Shown piece by piece: positions 56,701-64,000 of a stretch of DNA of 64,000 nt. The first letter of the stretch is position 1, and every line of letters starts with the position of its first letter. The stretch is from Syntrophaceae bacterium (lineage in GTDB: Bacteria; Desulfobacterota; Syntrophia; Syntrophales; Smithellaceae): contig JAHDKI010000014.1 of assembly GCA_018436925.1 (NCBI GenBank), positions 221,496 to 285,495 of the forward strand. Direction: 5' to 3'. The notes beneath the pieces were generated by a model, which worked only from the letters and a program-made list of their open reading frames with translations, had not been told where the DNA came from and searched no databases. The translations under genes and the position numbers were made by a program.

Positions 56701-57144
56701 TTACTTGATATAATATTTATTACCGCTTAGCGAAATGTGAAACGTGTTTCCATCTTCAGAATCAATGTGTTGGGCCAGTTGATAATAACTCTTTCGAGTG
56801 AAGCGCGCCGGAAATTTGCCGTTTTTAACCCGGCAATACAGGACATTATCTTCCCCGATCAGCAACGAGGCCGGGTCAAGCGGTTCCAGACGGTCATCAC
56901 TCAAAAGAAGATCCAGCTGCTTTTCTCCGTTTGGTGTTTCGGATTCATACACCGCCGTCACCACGAAAGGAGCGTCCTCCACGTCCAGATAATAGGTTTC
57001 ATTATTCAAATGAATGTAATACCGATCCTGGTCATCAACCTGTAAATGATCGAAAAAGAGCGTCAAGATCTCCTTGCGGAACATATGCGCACCGCGATAG
57101 TACCAAATTCCCTCTTTGTCGATTCGAATATCGCTTCCTTCCAT
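56701..57144 (-). CDS. DUF1285-like protein
   Basis: A 147-residue cytoplasmic protein that resembles DUF1285: it begins I-x-x-D-x-x-G-x-W-Y-Y-R-G (here RIDKEGIWYYRGAHMFRKEIL), then YYIHLNNETYYLDVEDAPFVV, with the VEDAPF motif of that family. The structure of a member forms a double beta domain; no function is known. I chose the ATG at 57144, which overlaps the dtd stop by one base (TGATG) and has AGGAAAG before it. A TTG one codon earlier is possible. guaB follows after 15 bases. Confidence 0.75.
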   Translation of the reverse strand: MEGSDIRIDKEGIWYYRGAHMFRKEILTLFFDHLQVDDQDRYYIHLNNETYYLDVEDAPFVVTAVYESETPNGEKQLDLLLSDDRLEPLDPASLLIGEDNVLYCRVKNGKFPARFTRKSYYQLAQHIDSEDGNTFHISLSGNKYYIK

Positions 57145-57593
57145 CAAAACACTTTCCTGCTGTCAAGAAGCATCGTCACCGGTCCGTTATTGACCAGCTC
57201 GACCTGCATCATTTCCTGAAATTGTCCCGTCGCCAGTTTTCGCACCCGTGGGTTGGCCTGCCGCACAAAATACTCGTAAAGGTCGTTGGCCCTGGAGGGG
57301 TCTTCCGCCCGGCCGAAAGAGGGCCTTCTTCCCTTGATGCAATCGCCCAAAAGCGTGAATTGGGAAACCACCATCATCTCGCCTGCGATATCGACAAGCG
57401 ATCGGTTCATTTTTCCCTCATCGTCTTCGAAGATCCGCAGGTGGAGAGTTTTTTCCAGAATATAATCCGCATCTTTTTCGGAATCGCCCTTTTCTACGCC
57501 AAGAAACACCAAAAGACCCTGCGCGATGGACGAAAATTCCCGGAGATGTATTCTGACGGAAGCGCGGTCAACTCTTTGAATTACTGCACGCAT
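57144..57593 (-). CDS. dtd: D-aminoacyl-tRNA deacylase
   Basis: It removes D-amino acids wrongly attached to tRNAs. The 149-residue length matches the family (E. coli 145). The start MRAVIQRVDRASVRI, the SQFTLLGD motif and the Gly-cis-Pro motif NNGPVTMLLDS are all there. It is first in the run dtd-DUF1285-guaB-dnaE and its stop overlaps the next start. A possible promoter lies about 30-55 bases upstream. Confidence 0.95.
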   Translation of the reverse strand: MRAVIQRVDRASVRIHLREFSSIAQGLLVFLGVEKGDSEKDADYILEKTLHLRIFEDDEGKMNRSLVDIAGEMMVVSQFTLLGDCIKGRRPSFGRAEDPSRANDLYEYFVRQANPRVRKLATGQFQEMMQVELVNNGPVTMLLDSRKVF

Positions 57594-57620
57594 GAAGCAT
57601 CCCGTACAAAAAGTTGCGGC

Positions 57621-57649
57621 ATGTTAGCAACAATCGCCTCAGTCTTCAA
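57621..57649 (-). promoter_or_regulatory. Possible promoter for the dtd-guaB-dnaE run
   Basis: On the minus strand, TTGAAG (plus 57644-57649) and TAACAT (57621-57626) are 17 bases apart and lie just upstream of dtd. The match to consensus is moderate. Confidence 0.4.
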
Positions 57650-57692
57650 GGGATTTTGTTGGATTAATTTTTAGATTTTTATCTTTATAAAT

Positions 57693-58895
57693 TCAGCTTC
57701 TTATCCACGCCAGATGCCTCGGCAGAAGCCCAGCCAGATCATATCTTTCCAGAATCGTCTGTCTGGCGTTGTCGCGGATGATTTTCATTTCAGAGGGATT
57801 GTCCAACCCCTCTTCGATTCGATCGGCGATTTCCTGCGGATTGAAAAAGTTTACCAGAAGTCCGTTTTGTCTGTTTTCAAGAACTTCCCTCACGGGCTGT
57901 GTATCCGACGCCACCAGAAGGCATCCTGCGGACAGGGCTTCCAACATCGACCAGGACAAAACAAAAGGCCGTGTCAGATAAACATGAACAGATGAATTGC
58001 GAAGCACTCTTCGGTATTGGTCGTAGGGAAGCCGACCGGTAAAATGCAGGCGCGTCAAATCAAACTCGAATTTCTCCAGCATCGCCTGCTTATAGGTTTT
58101 TCCGTCTGGCAGGCGCTTGCCGTAAGCCACGCGGTCTTCGCCGACCACCACCACGTGGCAATTCTTTCTGCGCTTCAGAACAATCGAGGCAGCCTCCATA
58201 AATTGCGGAAATCCCCGGTAAGGCTCCAGACCCCGGCTGACATAGGACACAATATCTTTAACCCCAGTCAAATCGAGACCGATTTCCGGCCAAACCGGGT
58301 TTTCGTCCGGGCGTGGCGAAAAGTACGACGTGTCGATCCCGTCATGTAGGACGGTTAGTTTGGAAGAAAATTCAAAAGGAAATTGGGAGGTCTGCCATTT
58401 TGTCGGGCACAGCCCAGCATCGCAGCTGTATAGATCACTCAGAATCGGCGCATTCTTCATGCGAATGCGAAGGCGGTCATCAATCGTAACCGGTTCATCC
58501 GGATCGAATCCGACGTCGGAGCCATTTGAGCGGTAAAACCATTCAAAATAGCAAAGCAGCCGGACGTTGGGAAATATATCCTTAATAAACAAAGGGGCGC
58601 CCCAACCGGAATGACCGTAGACCACGTCCGGAATAAACCCTTCCTTTTTCAATCTTTCGAGTTCCCGATAAACGGCCTGGCCTTGAAGCACCGCGTCTTC
58701 CAGAGGCTTGACGTAGTGATGCGTTTCCTTATGGGGCTTTCTCGCCTGGCCGTAAAGAACTTTATAAACGCCAGGCATCTGGCCCTCTTTCCTTGCTGTG
58801 GCGAACAAAACCCGATTGGCCTTATCGCGGCAAAGATGCGCCGCCAGATGCCGAAACTGAGCCGGAAAATTCGAATGCAGAAATAGAATTTTCAT
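57693..58895 (-). CDS. Glycosyltransferase family 4
   Basis: A 400-residue GT-B glycosyltransferase. The N-terminal domain starts KILFLHSNFPAQFRHLAAHL. The C-terminal nucleotide-sugar domain has SRGLEPYRGFPQFMEAA, then the EX7E-like region with PFVLSWSMLEALSAGCLLVASDTQPVRE, which fits GT4. It probably moves a sugar to a glycan or lipid on the cytoplasmic side. No signal peptide is apparent. It lies 2 bases after the DUF3467 gene and is the last gene of a type I secretion operon, so it may modify the secreted product or a surface polymer (inference). Confidence 0.88.
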   Translation of the reverse strand: MKILFLHSNFPAQFRHLAAHLCRDKANRVLFATARKEGQMPGVYKVLYGQARKPHKETHHYVKPLEDAVLQGQAVYRELERLKKEGFIPDVVYGHSGWGAPLFIKDIFPNVRLLCYFEWFYRSNGSDVGFDPDEPVTIDDRLRIRMKNAPILSDLYSCDAGLCPTKWQTSQFPFEFSSKLTVLHDGIDTSYFSPRPDENPVWPEIGLDLTGVKDIVSYVSRGLEPYRGFPQFMEAASIVLKRRKNCHVVVVGEDRVAYGKRLPDGKTYKQAMLEKFEFDLTRLHFTGRLPYDQYRRVLRNSSVHVYLTRPFVLSWSMLEALSAGCLLVASDTQPVREVLENRQNGLLVNFFNPQEIADRIEEGLDNPSEMKIIRDNARQTILERYDLAGLLPRHLAWIRS

Positions 58896-58897
58896 CT

Positions 58898-59224
58898 TTA
58901 CTGGATATGTGGTTTTTCCTCTGTCGATTTCGGCGGCGTAATATCGATTTCGCCGTGAATCGCCTCGTATCGGCGAAGCAGATTCCCCAACGTTACGGCA
59001 AGACGCTTGGCCGTTTTGATCGACACCGCCATTTTCGATTCGATGCGCACAATATTGGGGTCTACGGAATGATTTCCGAAAAGAAAGACAACTTCTTCAG
59101 CGCCGAAACCGATATTGAACACGTTGGCATACTGGGTTTTGACGCCTTCCTCTACAAAACGGATCTGGCGGGTCTGTGCGTTTTTCTGAACATTTTTTTC
59201 TTTTTCCTGATGGTTGTTTTCCAT
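58898..59224 (-). CDS. DUF3467 protein
   Basis: A 108-residue protein matching DUF3467: ANVFNIGFGAEEVVFLFG, then RIESKMAVSIKTAKRLAVTLGNLLRRYEAIHGEI. The family is small, cytoplasmic and of unknown function. The first 20 residues are charged and disordered, and the tail is proline-rich. An AAGGAGACAGG site precedes the ATG. It sits between the HlyD-like adaptor gene (26-base gap) and the glycosyltransferase gene (2-base gap), which suggests a link to secretion or surface modification. Confidence 0.82.
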   Translation of the reverse strand: MENNHQEKEKNVQKNAQTRQIRFVEEGVKTQYANVFNIGFGAEEVVFLFGNHSVDPNIVRIESKMAVSIKTAKRLAVTLGNLLRRYEAIHGEIDITPPKSTEEKPHIQ

Positions 59225-59250
59225 TATTCCTGTCTCCTTTTCTTCGTTGA

Positions 59251-60483
59251 TTATCTGACTTTCAGCCCCTCATCCAGATAACGGATGATGGGGAACAGAA
59301 AAAATTCGATCACACGTCTTTTGCCGACATTCACCTCCGTCACCACCGACATGCCGGGTTTCAGCTTAAAGACATCGCCGTTTTTCGTTTGCAGCGTCTC
59401 GGCAAGCATCTTCACGCGAATGGGATATCCTCCGGATTCCTCATTCGATCCTTCAACGTGATTCTTTTCCTGCGGCTCAATCACGTAAGGATTGATCACC
59501 TCCACTTCGCCTTCTATCGTACCGTATTTTTGAAAATCAAACGTGTCCACCTTCACAATACAGCGGTGCCCTTCTTTGATATAGCCGATGTCTTTGTTCA
59601 TGACCAGGGCGGAAACCTCAAGCCTCGTTCCTTCCGGCACGATTCCCGCCACCGGCTGCGCCGTCGTCACCACGCCGCCGATTGTTTTAACCGGCAACAA
59701 ATGCACGTAGCCGGAAACCGGCGCCACAATGAATCTTTTGTCCTGTTTAAATTTCAGACTGCTGACCTCCGCTTCCAGCAGATTGCGGCTTTGCACATGG
59801 CTGGAATAATCGCTTAGGAGCTTCTCCTTCAACTGCGCAAGCTGGCCGAATTTTGAAGTGCGTTCCCGCTCCAGATTCAGTCGTTCTTTCATTTTATCGC
59901 GATATCGATTTTCGGCCACCGCTCCGATCTCCACCAAAGCTTTGTGCCTGATCTCGTCCTCTTTTGCATCTTCCAACAAGCTATCCAACGCGGTAATCTC
60001 TTCCTCCAGAGACTTCAAGGCATTTTTTTGCGCCATGAAATGCGCGATCTGTGCTTGTGCGATTTCCTTGTGACGTCCTGCGCTTTGCGGATTAAAGTCT
60101 TTTTCACCCATAATCGCGTTGATTCGATCGATGGACAGGTTCGAATACTTCAAGTTTTTTTCCTTCCCTTCCAGATCGGCCAGATCAACTGATGGATCGA
60201 TCTCCAGAAGCACGTCGCCCGCCCGGACATAATCGCCTTCCTTCACATGAATCCGCGTGACAACACCTGTTTCCAATGGCTGAACGATTTTCACGTCTCC
60301 TTTCGGAATGACTTTCCCGCGGGCCGTAACCACCACATCGATTTTCAGAAAAATCAGCCCCAGAACAACTACGACCATCAGGGCAATGATCGTCCAGAGG
60401 AAATACGTTCCCAACGGGTTGGTCGGGCGGTCTTCAATTTCCGTTATGATCGGCTTAAAATCATGATGATCCGATTCGCTCAT
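59251..60483 (-). CDS. HlyD-family type I secretion membrane fusion protein
   Basis: A 410-residue adaptor linking the inner-membrane ABC exporter to a TolC-like channel. A single membrane helix lies at about residues 28-50. A biotinyl-lipoyl half motif (VKEGDYVRAGDVLLEID) is at about 92-108. A long coiled-coil hairpin spans about 110-240, and a beta-barrel domain with KPGMSVVTEVNVGKR lies near the C terminus, typical of HlyD. Its start overlaps the ABC transporter stop by 4 bases. An AGGAGG site lies 13 bases before the ATG. Confidence 0.93.
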   Translation of the reverse strand: MSESDHHDFKPIITEIEDRPTNPLGTYFLWTIIALMVVVVLGLIFLKIDVVVTARGKVIPKGDVKIVQPLETGVVTRIHVKEGDYVRAGDVLLEIDPSVDLADLEGKEKNLKYSNLSIDRINAIMGEKDFNPQSAGRHKEIAQAQIAHFMAQKNALKSLEEEITALDSLLEDAKEDEIRHKALVEIGAVAENRYRDKMKERLNLERERTSKFGQLAQLKEKLLSDYSSHVQSRNLLEAEVSSLKFKQDKRFIVAPVSGYVHLLPVKTIGGVVTTAQPVAGIVPEGTRLEVSALVMNKDIGYIKEGHRCIVKVDTFDFQKYGTIEGEVEVINPYVIEPQEKNHVEGSNEESGGYPIRVKMLAETLQTKNGDVFKLKPGMSVVTEVNVGKRRVIEFFLFPIIRYLDEGLKVR

Positions 60484-62582
60484 CGTAATCTGTTTTCCTC
60501 CTGCTGTTTGTACAAATACGCATACAAACCGTCTTTCTGCATCAAAGAGACATGATTTCCTGTTTCAACGATTTTCCCTTTGTCGATCACAATCACCAGA
60601 TCGCAATCCCGCATAATCGACAACCGGTGCGCAATGAATATCACCGTGCGACCTTTGCGGATCAACCCCAGATTCTGCTGAATCACCCGTTCCGATTCAT
60701 AATCGAGCGCGCTGGTGGCTTCATCGAATATCAGAATATTTGGGTTCATGATCAGCGCGCGTGCAATCGCAATGCGTTGCTTTTGTCCGCCGGACAACGA
60801 TGATCCGCGTTCTTCAACATACGTGTCGTAGCCTTGCGGCATCTCCGAGATAAAATCATGCGCCCCGGCAATACGCGCGGATTGAATGATTCGTTCCATG
60901 CTTGCGTCTGGGGCGGCCATGGCGATGTTGTCGCGGATGGTGCCGCTAAAAAGAAAGCATTCCTGAAGGACAATCCCCGTGCGGTATCGCAAAAACAGCG
61001 GGTCCATGTGGCGAATGTCCACGCCGTCGATCAGCATTGCGCCTTCAATCGGCAGATACAAGCGTTGAATCAACTTTGCAATCGTGCTTTTGCCCGACCC
61101 GCTTCGTCCGACAATCCCCACCATCATCCCCGCGTCGATTTTAAAGTTCACAGCGTCGAGCACAAGAGGTCCTTCGGACAGATAGCGAAACGACATATCC
61201 TTGGCCAGAATATCGCCGCGAAGGCTTTGAACCGTAATGGCGCCGCCCACCACTTCCGGCGGTGTATTGATAATGTCCCCGATACGCGCCAGCGACAGTT
61301 TGGCCTGCTGGAAATCCTGCCACATATGGACCAAACGCAAAATCGGGCCGCTTAACTGCGAGGCGAACATCTGAAACGCGATCAATTGCCCGACGCTCAT
61401 ACTCTTGTCAAACACAAGGCTCACACCGAAATAAATGACGGCCAGCGTCATGATTTTCTGAAGCGCCTGAGATGAGGTCACCGCGACATTGCCGAGATTG
61501 GATAGACGGAAAGCCGACATAATGTAATCGCCCAGGCTCTTCTCCCAGTCTTTGATCATCTTGCCTTCGATGGCCAGAGACTTGACCGTCTGAATGCCGG
61601 TAATCGACTCGACAAGAAACGATTGATTGGCCGCGCCTTTTTGAAACTTCTCTTCAAGGCGTTGTTTAATCATCGGGGTGGCCACAAAAGATATCAATGC
61701 GATCGCCAGCACAAAGGCCAGCACAATCAGCGTCAGATAAACGCTGTACACAGCCATGATGGCGATAAAAACAACCGAAAATACCGTATCAAGCAAAACG
61801 GTCAGAGAAATGTTCGTCATAAATTGACGAAGGTTTTCGAGTTCCCGAACCCTGGCAATAATGTTGCCCACCTTGCGGACCTCGAAATAGCGGAAAGGCA
61901 ATGATAGCAGGTGCCGGTACACTTTCGCGCCGAGGCTGGCATCCACCTTGTTGGCCGTATGGTAGAGCAGGTAATTGCGCATGAGGTTCATAATCGTATC
62001 AAAAACCAAAACAGCCATAAAAGCGCCGGCCACCACCTGAAGCGTTGTCAACGCGTGATGCGCCAGAACCTTGTCGATAATCACCTGAATGAAAAGCGGG
62101 GTCACCAGCCCAAAGAGCTGAATAAAGAATGAGGCAGTAATAATAGCTGAAAATACGGGTCGATGTTTGAAAAATTCTTTAAACAGCCACTTCATATTGA
62201 GGAAGAATTCCGTCTTCGTAAAGCGCGGATACAGGGCGATTGCCTGGCCGGACCAGATCTCAAGGAATTCCTCTTGAGAAACCTCTTTGGGTTTTCGCTC
62301 CAGACAATCAAAAATAAAGACTTTATCCTCTTTTTTCCCGATCAGGATATGGAATTCACTGCTTTTGGAGATGAAGATCAAAGGCGCGGGATACTTCAAA
62401 AGCTCGTCTAGCGATTTGAGCTTCTTCAGCCGAGAACGGATCCCGTGATCTCTCAATATTCGCAGCGCCTCAGCGGCGCTTAATTCGCTTTCAACGAAAT
62501 AACGGCGTTTGACCGCCGCCATATCAATGCTGACGGTGTGAATTTTTGAGACCACTTCAATCGCGACAAGACCCGTTTCCAT
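60480..62582 (-). CDS. HlyB-like type I secretion ABC transporter
   Basis: A 700-residue exporter. An N-terminal C39-like domain (1-125) lacks the catalytic Cys of true C39 peptidases, as in HlyB, so it likely docks an RTX-type substrate without cutting it. A six-helix membrane domain spans about 150-430. The ATPase domain has Walker A GRSGSGKST, signature LSGGQKQR, Walker B ILIFDEATSALD and IAHRLS. The start overlaps the tolC-like gene by 26 bases and has AAAGGAT before it. No substrate gene is visible; it may lie beyond the window. Confidence 0.93.
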   Translation of the reverse strand: METGLVAIEVVSKIHTVSIDMAAVKRRYFVESELSAAEALRILRDHGIRSRLKKLKSLDELLKYPAPLIFISKSSEFHILIGKKEDKVFIFDCLERKPKEVSQEEFLEIWSGQAIALYPRFTKTEFFLNMKWLFKEFFKHRPVFSAIITASFFIQLFGLVTPLFIQVIIDKVLAHHALTTLQVVAGAFMAVLVFDTIMNLMRNYLLYHTANKVDASLGAKVYRHLLSLPFRYFEVRKVGNIIARVRELENLRQFMTNISLTVLLDTVFSVVFIAIMAVYSVYLTLIVLAFVLAIALISFVATPMIKQRLEEKFQKGAANQSFLVESITGIQTVKSLAIEGKMIKDWEKSLGDYIMSAFRLSNLGNVAVTSSQALQKIMTLAVIYFGVSLVFDKSMSVGQLIAFQMFASQLSGPILRLVHMWQDFQQAKLSLARIGDIINTPPEVVGGAITVQSLRGDILAKDMSFRYLSEGPLVLDAVNFKIDAGMMVGIVGRSGSGKSTIAKLIQRLYLPIEGAMLIDGVDIRHMDPLFLRYRTGIVLQECFLFSGTIRDNIAMAAPDASMERIIQSARIAGAHDFISEMPQGYDTYVEERGSSLSGGQKQRIAIARALIMNPNILIFDEATSALDYESERVIQQNLGLIRKGRTVIFIAHRLSIMRDCDLVIVIDKGKIVETGNHVSLMQKDGLYAYLYKQQEENRLR

Positions 62583-63873
62583 TGTATCCTTTCAGAAATG
62601 AAGAATAATCCCGTTCCAAATCAATCCGCTTTTCATAGACGGCCAGCATCTGTTGTGTAACTTTCAAATCCCGCTCCACAATCAGCGCGTCTTTTTCCAG
62701 CTCCAGCATATCAAGCCGGCTTCTATCGCCTAATTCGTGAGCTTTGAGGGCAATCGCCGTCATCCGCTCATAGCCTTCATTGATCTTTTTGTAATGGTGA
62801 TACGTTTTCGATAAAGTGATATAGCCGTCGCGTAGCGTTTTAATTTCCCGGTTCAGATCCTCAAACGTTCCCCGTATTGTTTCCTGAAGACGCTCAGCTT
62901 CGTGTTGATTTTTGCGCCACTCCCAATATTTGGCTCCGCCGTCAAACAGAGGAACACTCACTACAATACCGACGCTATACGAAGAAGGCCTTGTATCTCG
63001 AATGGAAGCGTCGAGGCTGTCGGGCGAACTGTTGAATAAATCATAGCGTCCATAGATCGATACATCGGGAAGGAGGGCATTTCTTGCAGCAATGGTCTTC
63101 GATTGCAAAGCCTCCATTTCGCGAAGACGCATTTTATATTCCGGCGCAACGACCGCCGCTTCTTTTTCATCGGGGAAAAACAATTCCCCTTTCATCTCTA
63201 TCGGGGAAAAATTCCGAATATCGGCGTTTGCGATTCCTGTGTAAACACTCATTCGATGAATCAGTTCTGAAATATCTGTATGTAGTGACGCAATTTCGCG
63301 ATCCGCCGATACCGCCTCCGCTTCGGCTTTCAGCATGTCTTCGAAGGAATACTGTCCCAGAGCATGAGCCTCTTTTTTTATTTTTAATAATGAATGCAGG
63401 CAGCCTGCTATTCGGGTTGAATAGTGCAGTTTAATCTGTGCTTCGATCATCGACCCATAAAGCTCGGTGACTTCTCGAATGATTTTCTTTCCCTCGGCCT
63501 GACATTGATAAATTCCGGCTTCCTTCATGGAATTATAGTAACCGGTTTCATATCGCGTCTTATACCAGTTTGAAAAATAGTACTGGCCGTTCACGCTTAC
63601 GGATGATCGCCAGGCCGTCGAGTTTCCGCCCACCACCTCATTGCCGATGGTATCAATTCCGGAGGCGCTTCTTGAATCCAGATTTTCGTATCGTTCCGCC
63701 CGACCGCTTAAATGGATCGATGGCAGAAGGCCGGCATAACTGCTCTTATACTGAGCTTCGGCGATTCGGATATCTTCCGTCCGCATCCGCAACTGCGGAG
63801 AATGACGAAGTGCGGTTAATACCGTTTCCTGATAGGTGATCGTCTGGCCCCAGCATAGAGGAGATATAAACAA
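62557..63873 (-). pseudogene. TolC-like outer-membrane factor, 5' end cut by an insertion sequence
   Basis: A 438-codon frame of the outer-membrane efflux protein family: ITYQETVLTALRHSPQLRMR at the start, long helical repeats, and a second half that repeats the first. The frame opens with LFISPLCWGQ, which is the hydrophobic end and cleavage region of a signal peptide, but no basic N terminus or normal start codon precedes it. An in-frame TAA lies 4 codons before the only candidate TTG. Upstream bases belong to an insertion sequence. The gene is thus probably disrupted at codons 1-15, and the channel would not be exported unless another start is supplied. It overlaps the ABC transporter gene by 26 bases. 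Confidence 0.75.
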
Positions 63874-64000
63874 AAGTTGTGTTTAGGAAGATAGGTGGTG
63901 TATCCAGCGGTTGATTGTTTCCCGACAGTCAAAACCGCCCAAAAAATGGAAAGGATACACACACCATGAAGAAAGATAATGTAATAGCGATAAATAAGCC
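63874..64000 (+). mobile_element. Left end of an insertion sequence (partial)
   Basis: From about 63874-63884 the sequence stops matching a tolC-type gene and carries a hairpin (63907-63914 with 63929-63938). A near-inverted repeat is also seen: GGTGGTGTATCC at 63894-63905 against GGATACACACACC at 63953-63965. A transposase-like start follows. The exact boundary and the target duplication cannot be read, because the right end is outside the window. The layout is like an IS256/mutator-type element, but the family is not confirmed. Confidence 0.55.
63966..64000 (+). CDS. Putative transposase, first residues only
   Basis: An ATG at 63966 opens the frame MKKDNVIAINK and runs to the window edge. 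An AAAGGAT sequence lies about 10 bases before it. The start of the frame right after the inverted repeats fits a transposase. With 11 codons visible, no domain can be identified. Confidence 0.4.
   Translation, partial: MKKDNVIAINK

Overview
The window is a dense bacterial chromosome segment with about 53 genes and no gap above about 290 bases. Its GC content is moderate. Gene content suggests a strictly anaerobic deltaproteobacterium (Desulfobacterota), perhaps close to the Syntrophales. Reasons are a Liv-type transporter operon carrying AMP-forming acyl-CoA ligases, indolepyruvate:ferredoxin oxidoreductase, archaeal-type phosphoglycerate mutase next to homoserine dehydrogenase, and small DUF4911, DUF3467 and DUF1285 families. 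This placement is an inference; no rRNA or tRNA gene is present to confirm it.

Layout. 1-3390 (+): cdsA (cut by the left edge), dxr, rseP, tsaB. 3384-5838 (-): a TPR protein and an ExeA-like ATPase. 5973-7081 (-): a small membrane protein and a CRP/FNR-type regulator, with a CRP-like palindrome between them. 7159-10697 (+): secreted glutaminyl cyclase, adk, a UvrD-like helicase. 10720-16318 (-): aspS, hisS, comEC. 16416-19482 (+): a PilS/PilR-like two-component pair. 19729-21015 (+): citrate synthase. 21054-29416 (+): a Liv-type ABC transporter operon with two CoA ligases. 29373-33503 (-): recJ and two envelope proteins. 33609-34688 (+): two little-known genes. 34685-39541 (-): rpmB, pfk, an FAD oxidoreductase, purN, purM. 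39718-50324 (+): recG, a panE-like gene, hom, apgM, a thioesterase, a TPR protein, iorA, iorB and a CbpA-like co-chaperone. 50463-57593 (-): dtd, a DUF1285-like gene, guaB, dnaE, a UPF0280 gene and a thioesterase. 57693-63873 (-): a type I secretion operon whose TolC-like gene is cut by an insertion sequence entering at the right edge.

Most notable finding. The liv-type operon has a strong promoter, then a 33-codon reading frame with seven Phe/Tyr codons among eight (codons 19-26), then a strong intrinsic terminator. A competing 7-bp antiterminator starts just past those codons and overlaps the leader stop codon. This is the arrangement of a ribosome-mediated aromatic amino acid attenuator (pheA-like), here in front of a transporter plus acyl-CoA ligase operon. 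The main weakness is that the leader AUG lies at or next to the predicted transcript start and has no Shine-Dalgarno sequence.

Other points of interest are a CRP-consensus palindrome at the 3' end of a CRP-like regulator that keeps the R-E-x-x-x-R recognition residues but lacks the usual cAMP-contacting Arg, the IS-truncated tolC-like gene, and an apgM-like gene placed where a homoserine kinase would be expected.
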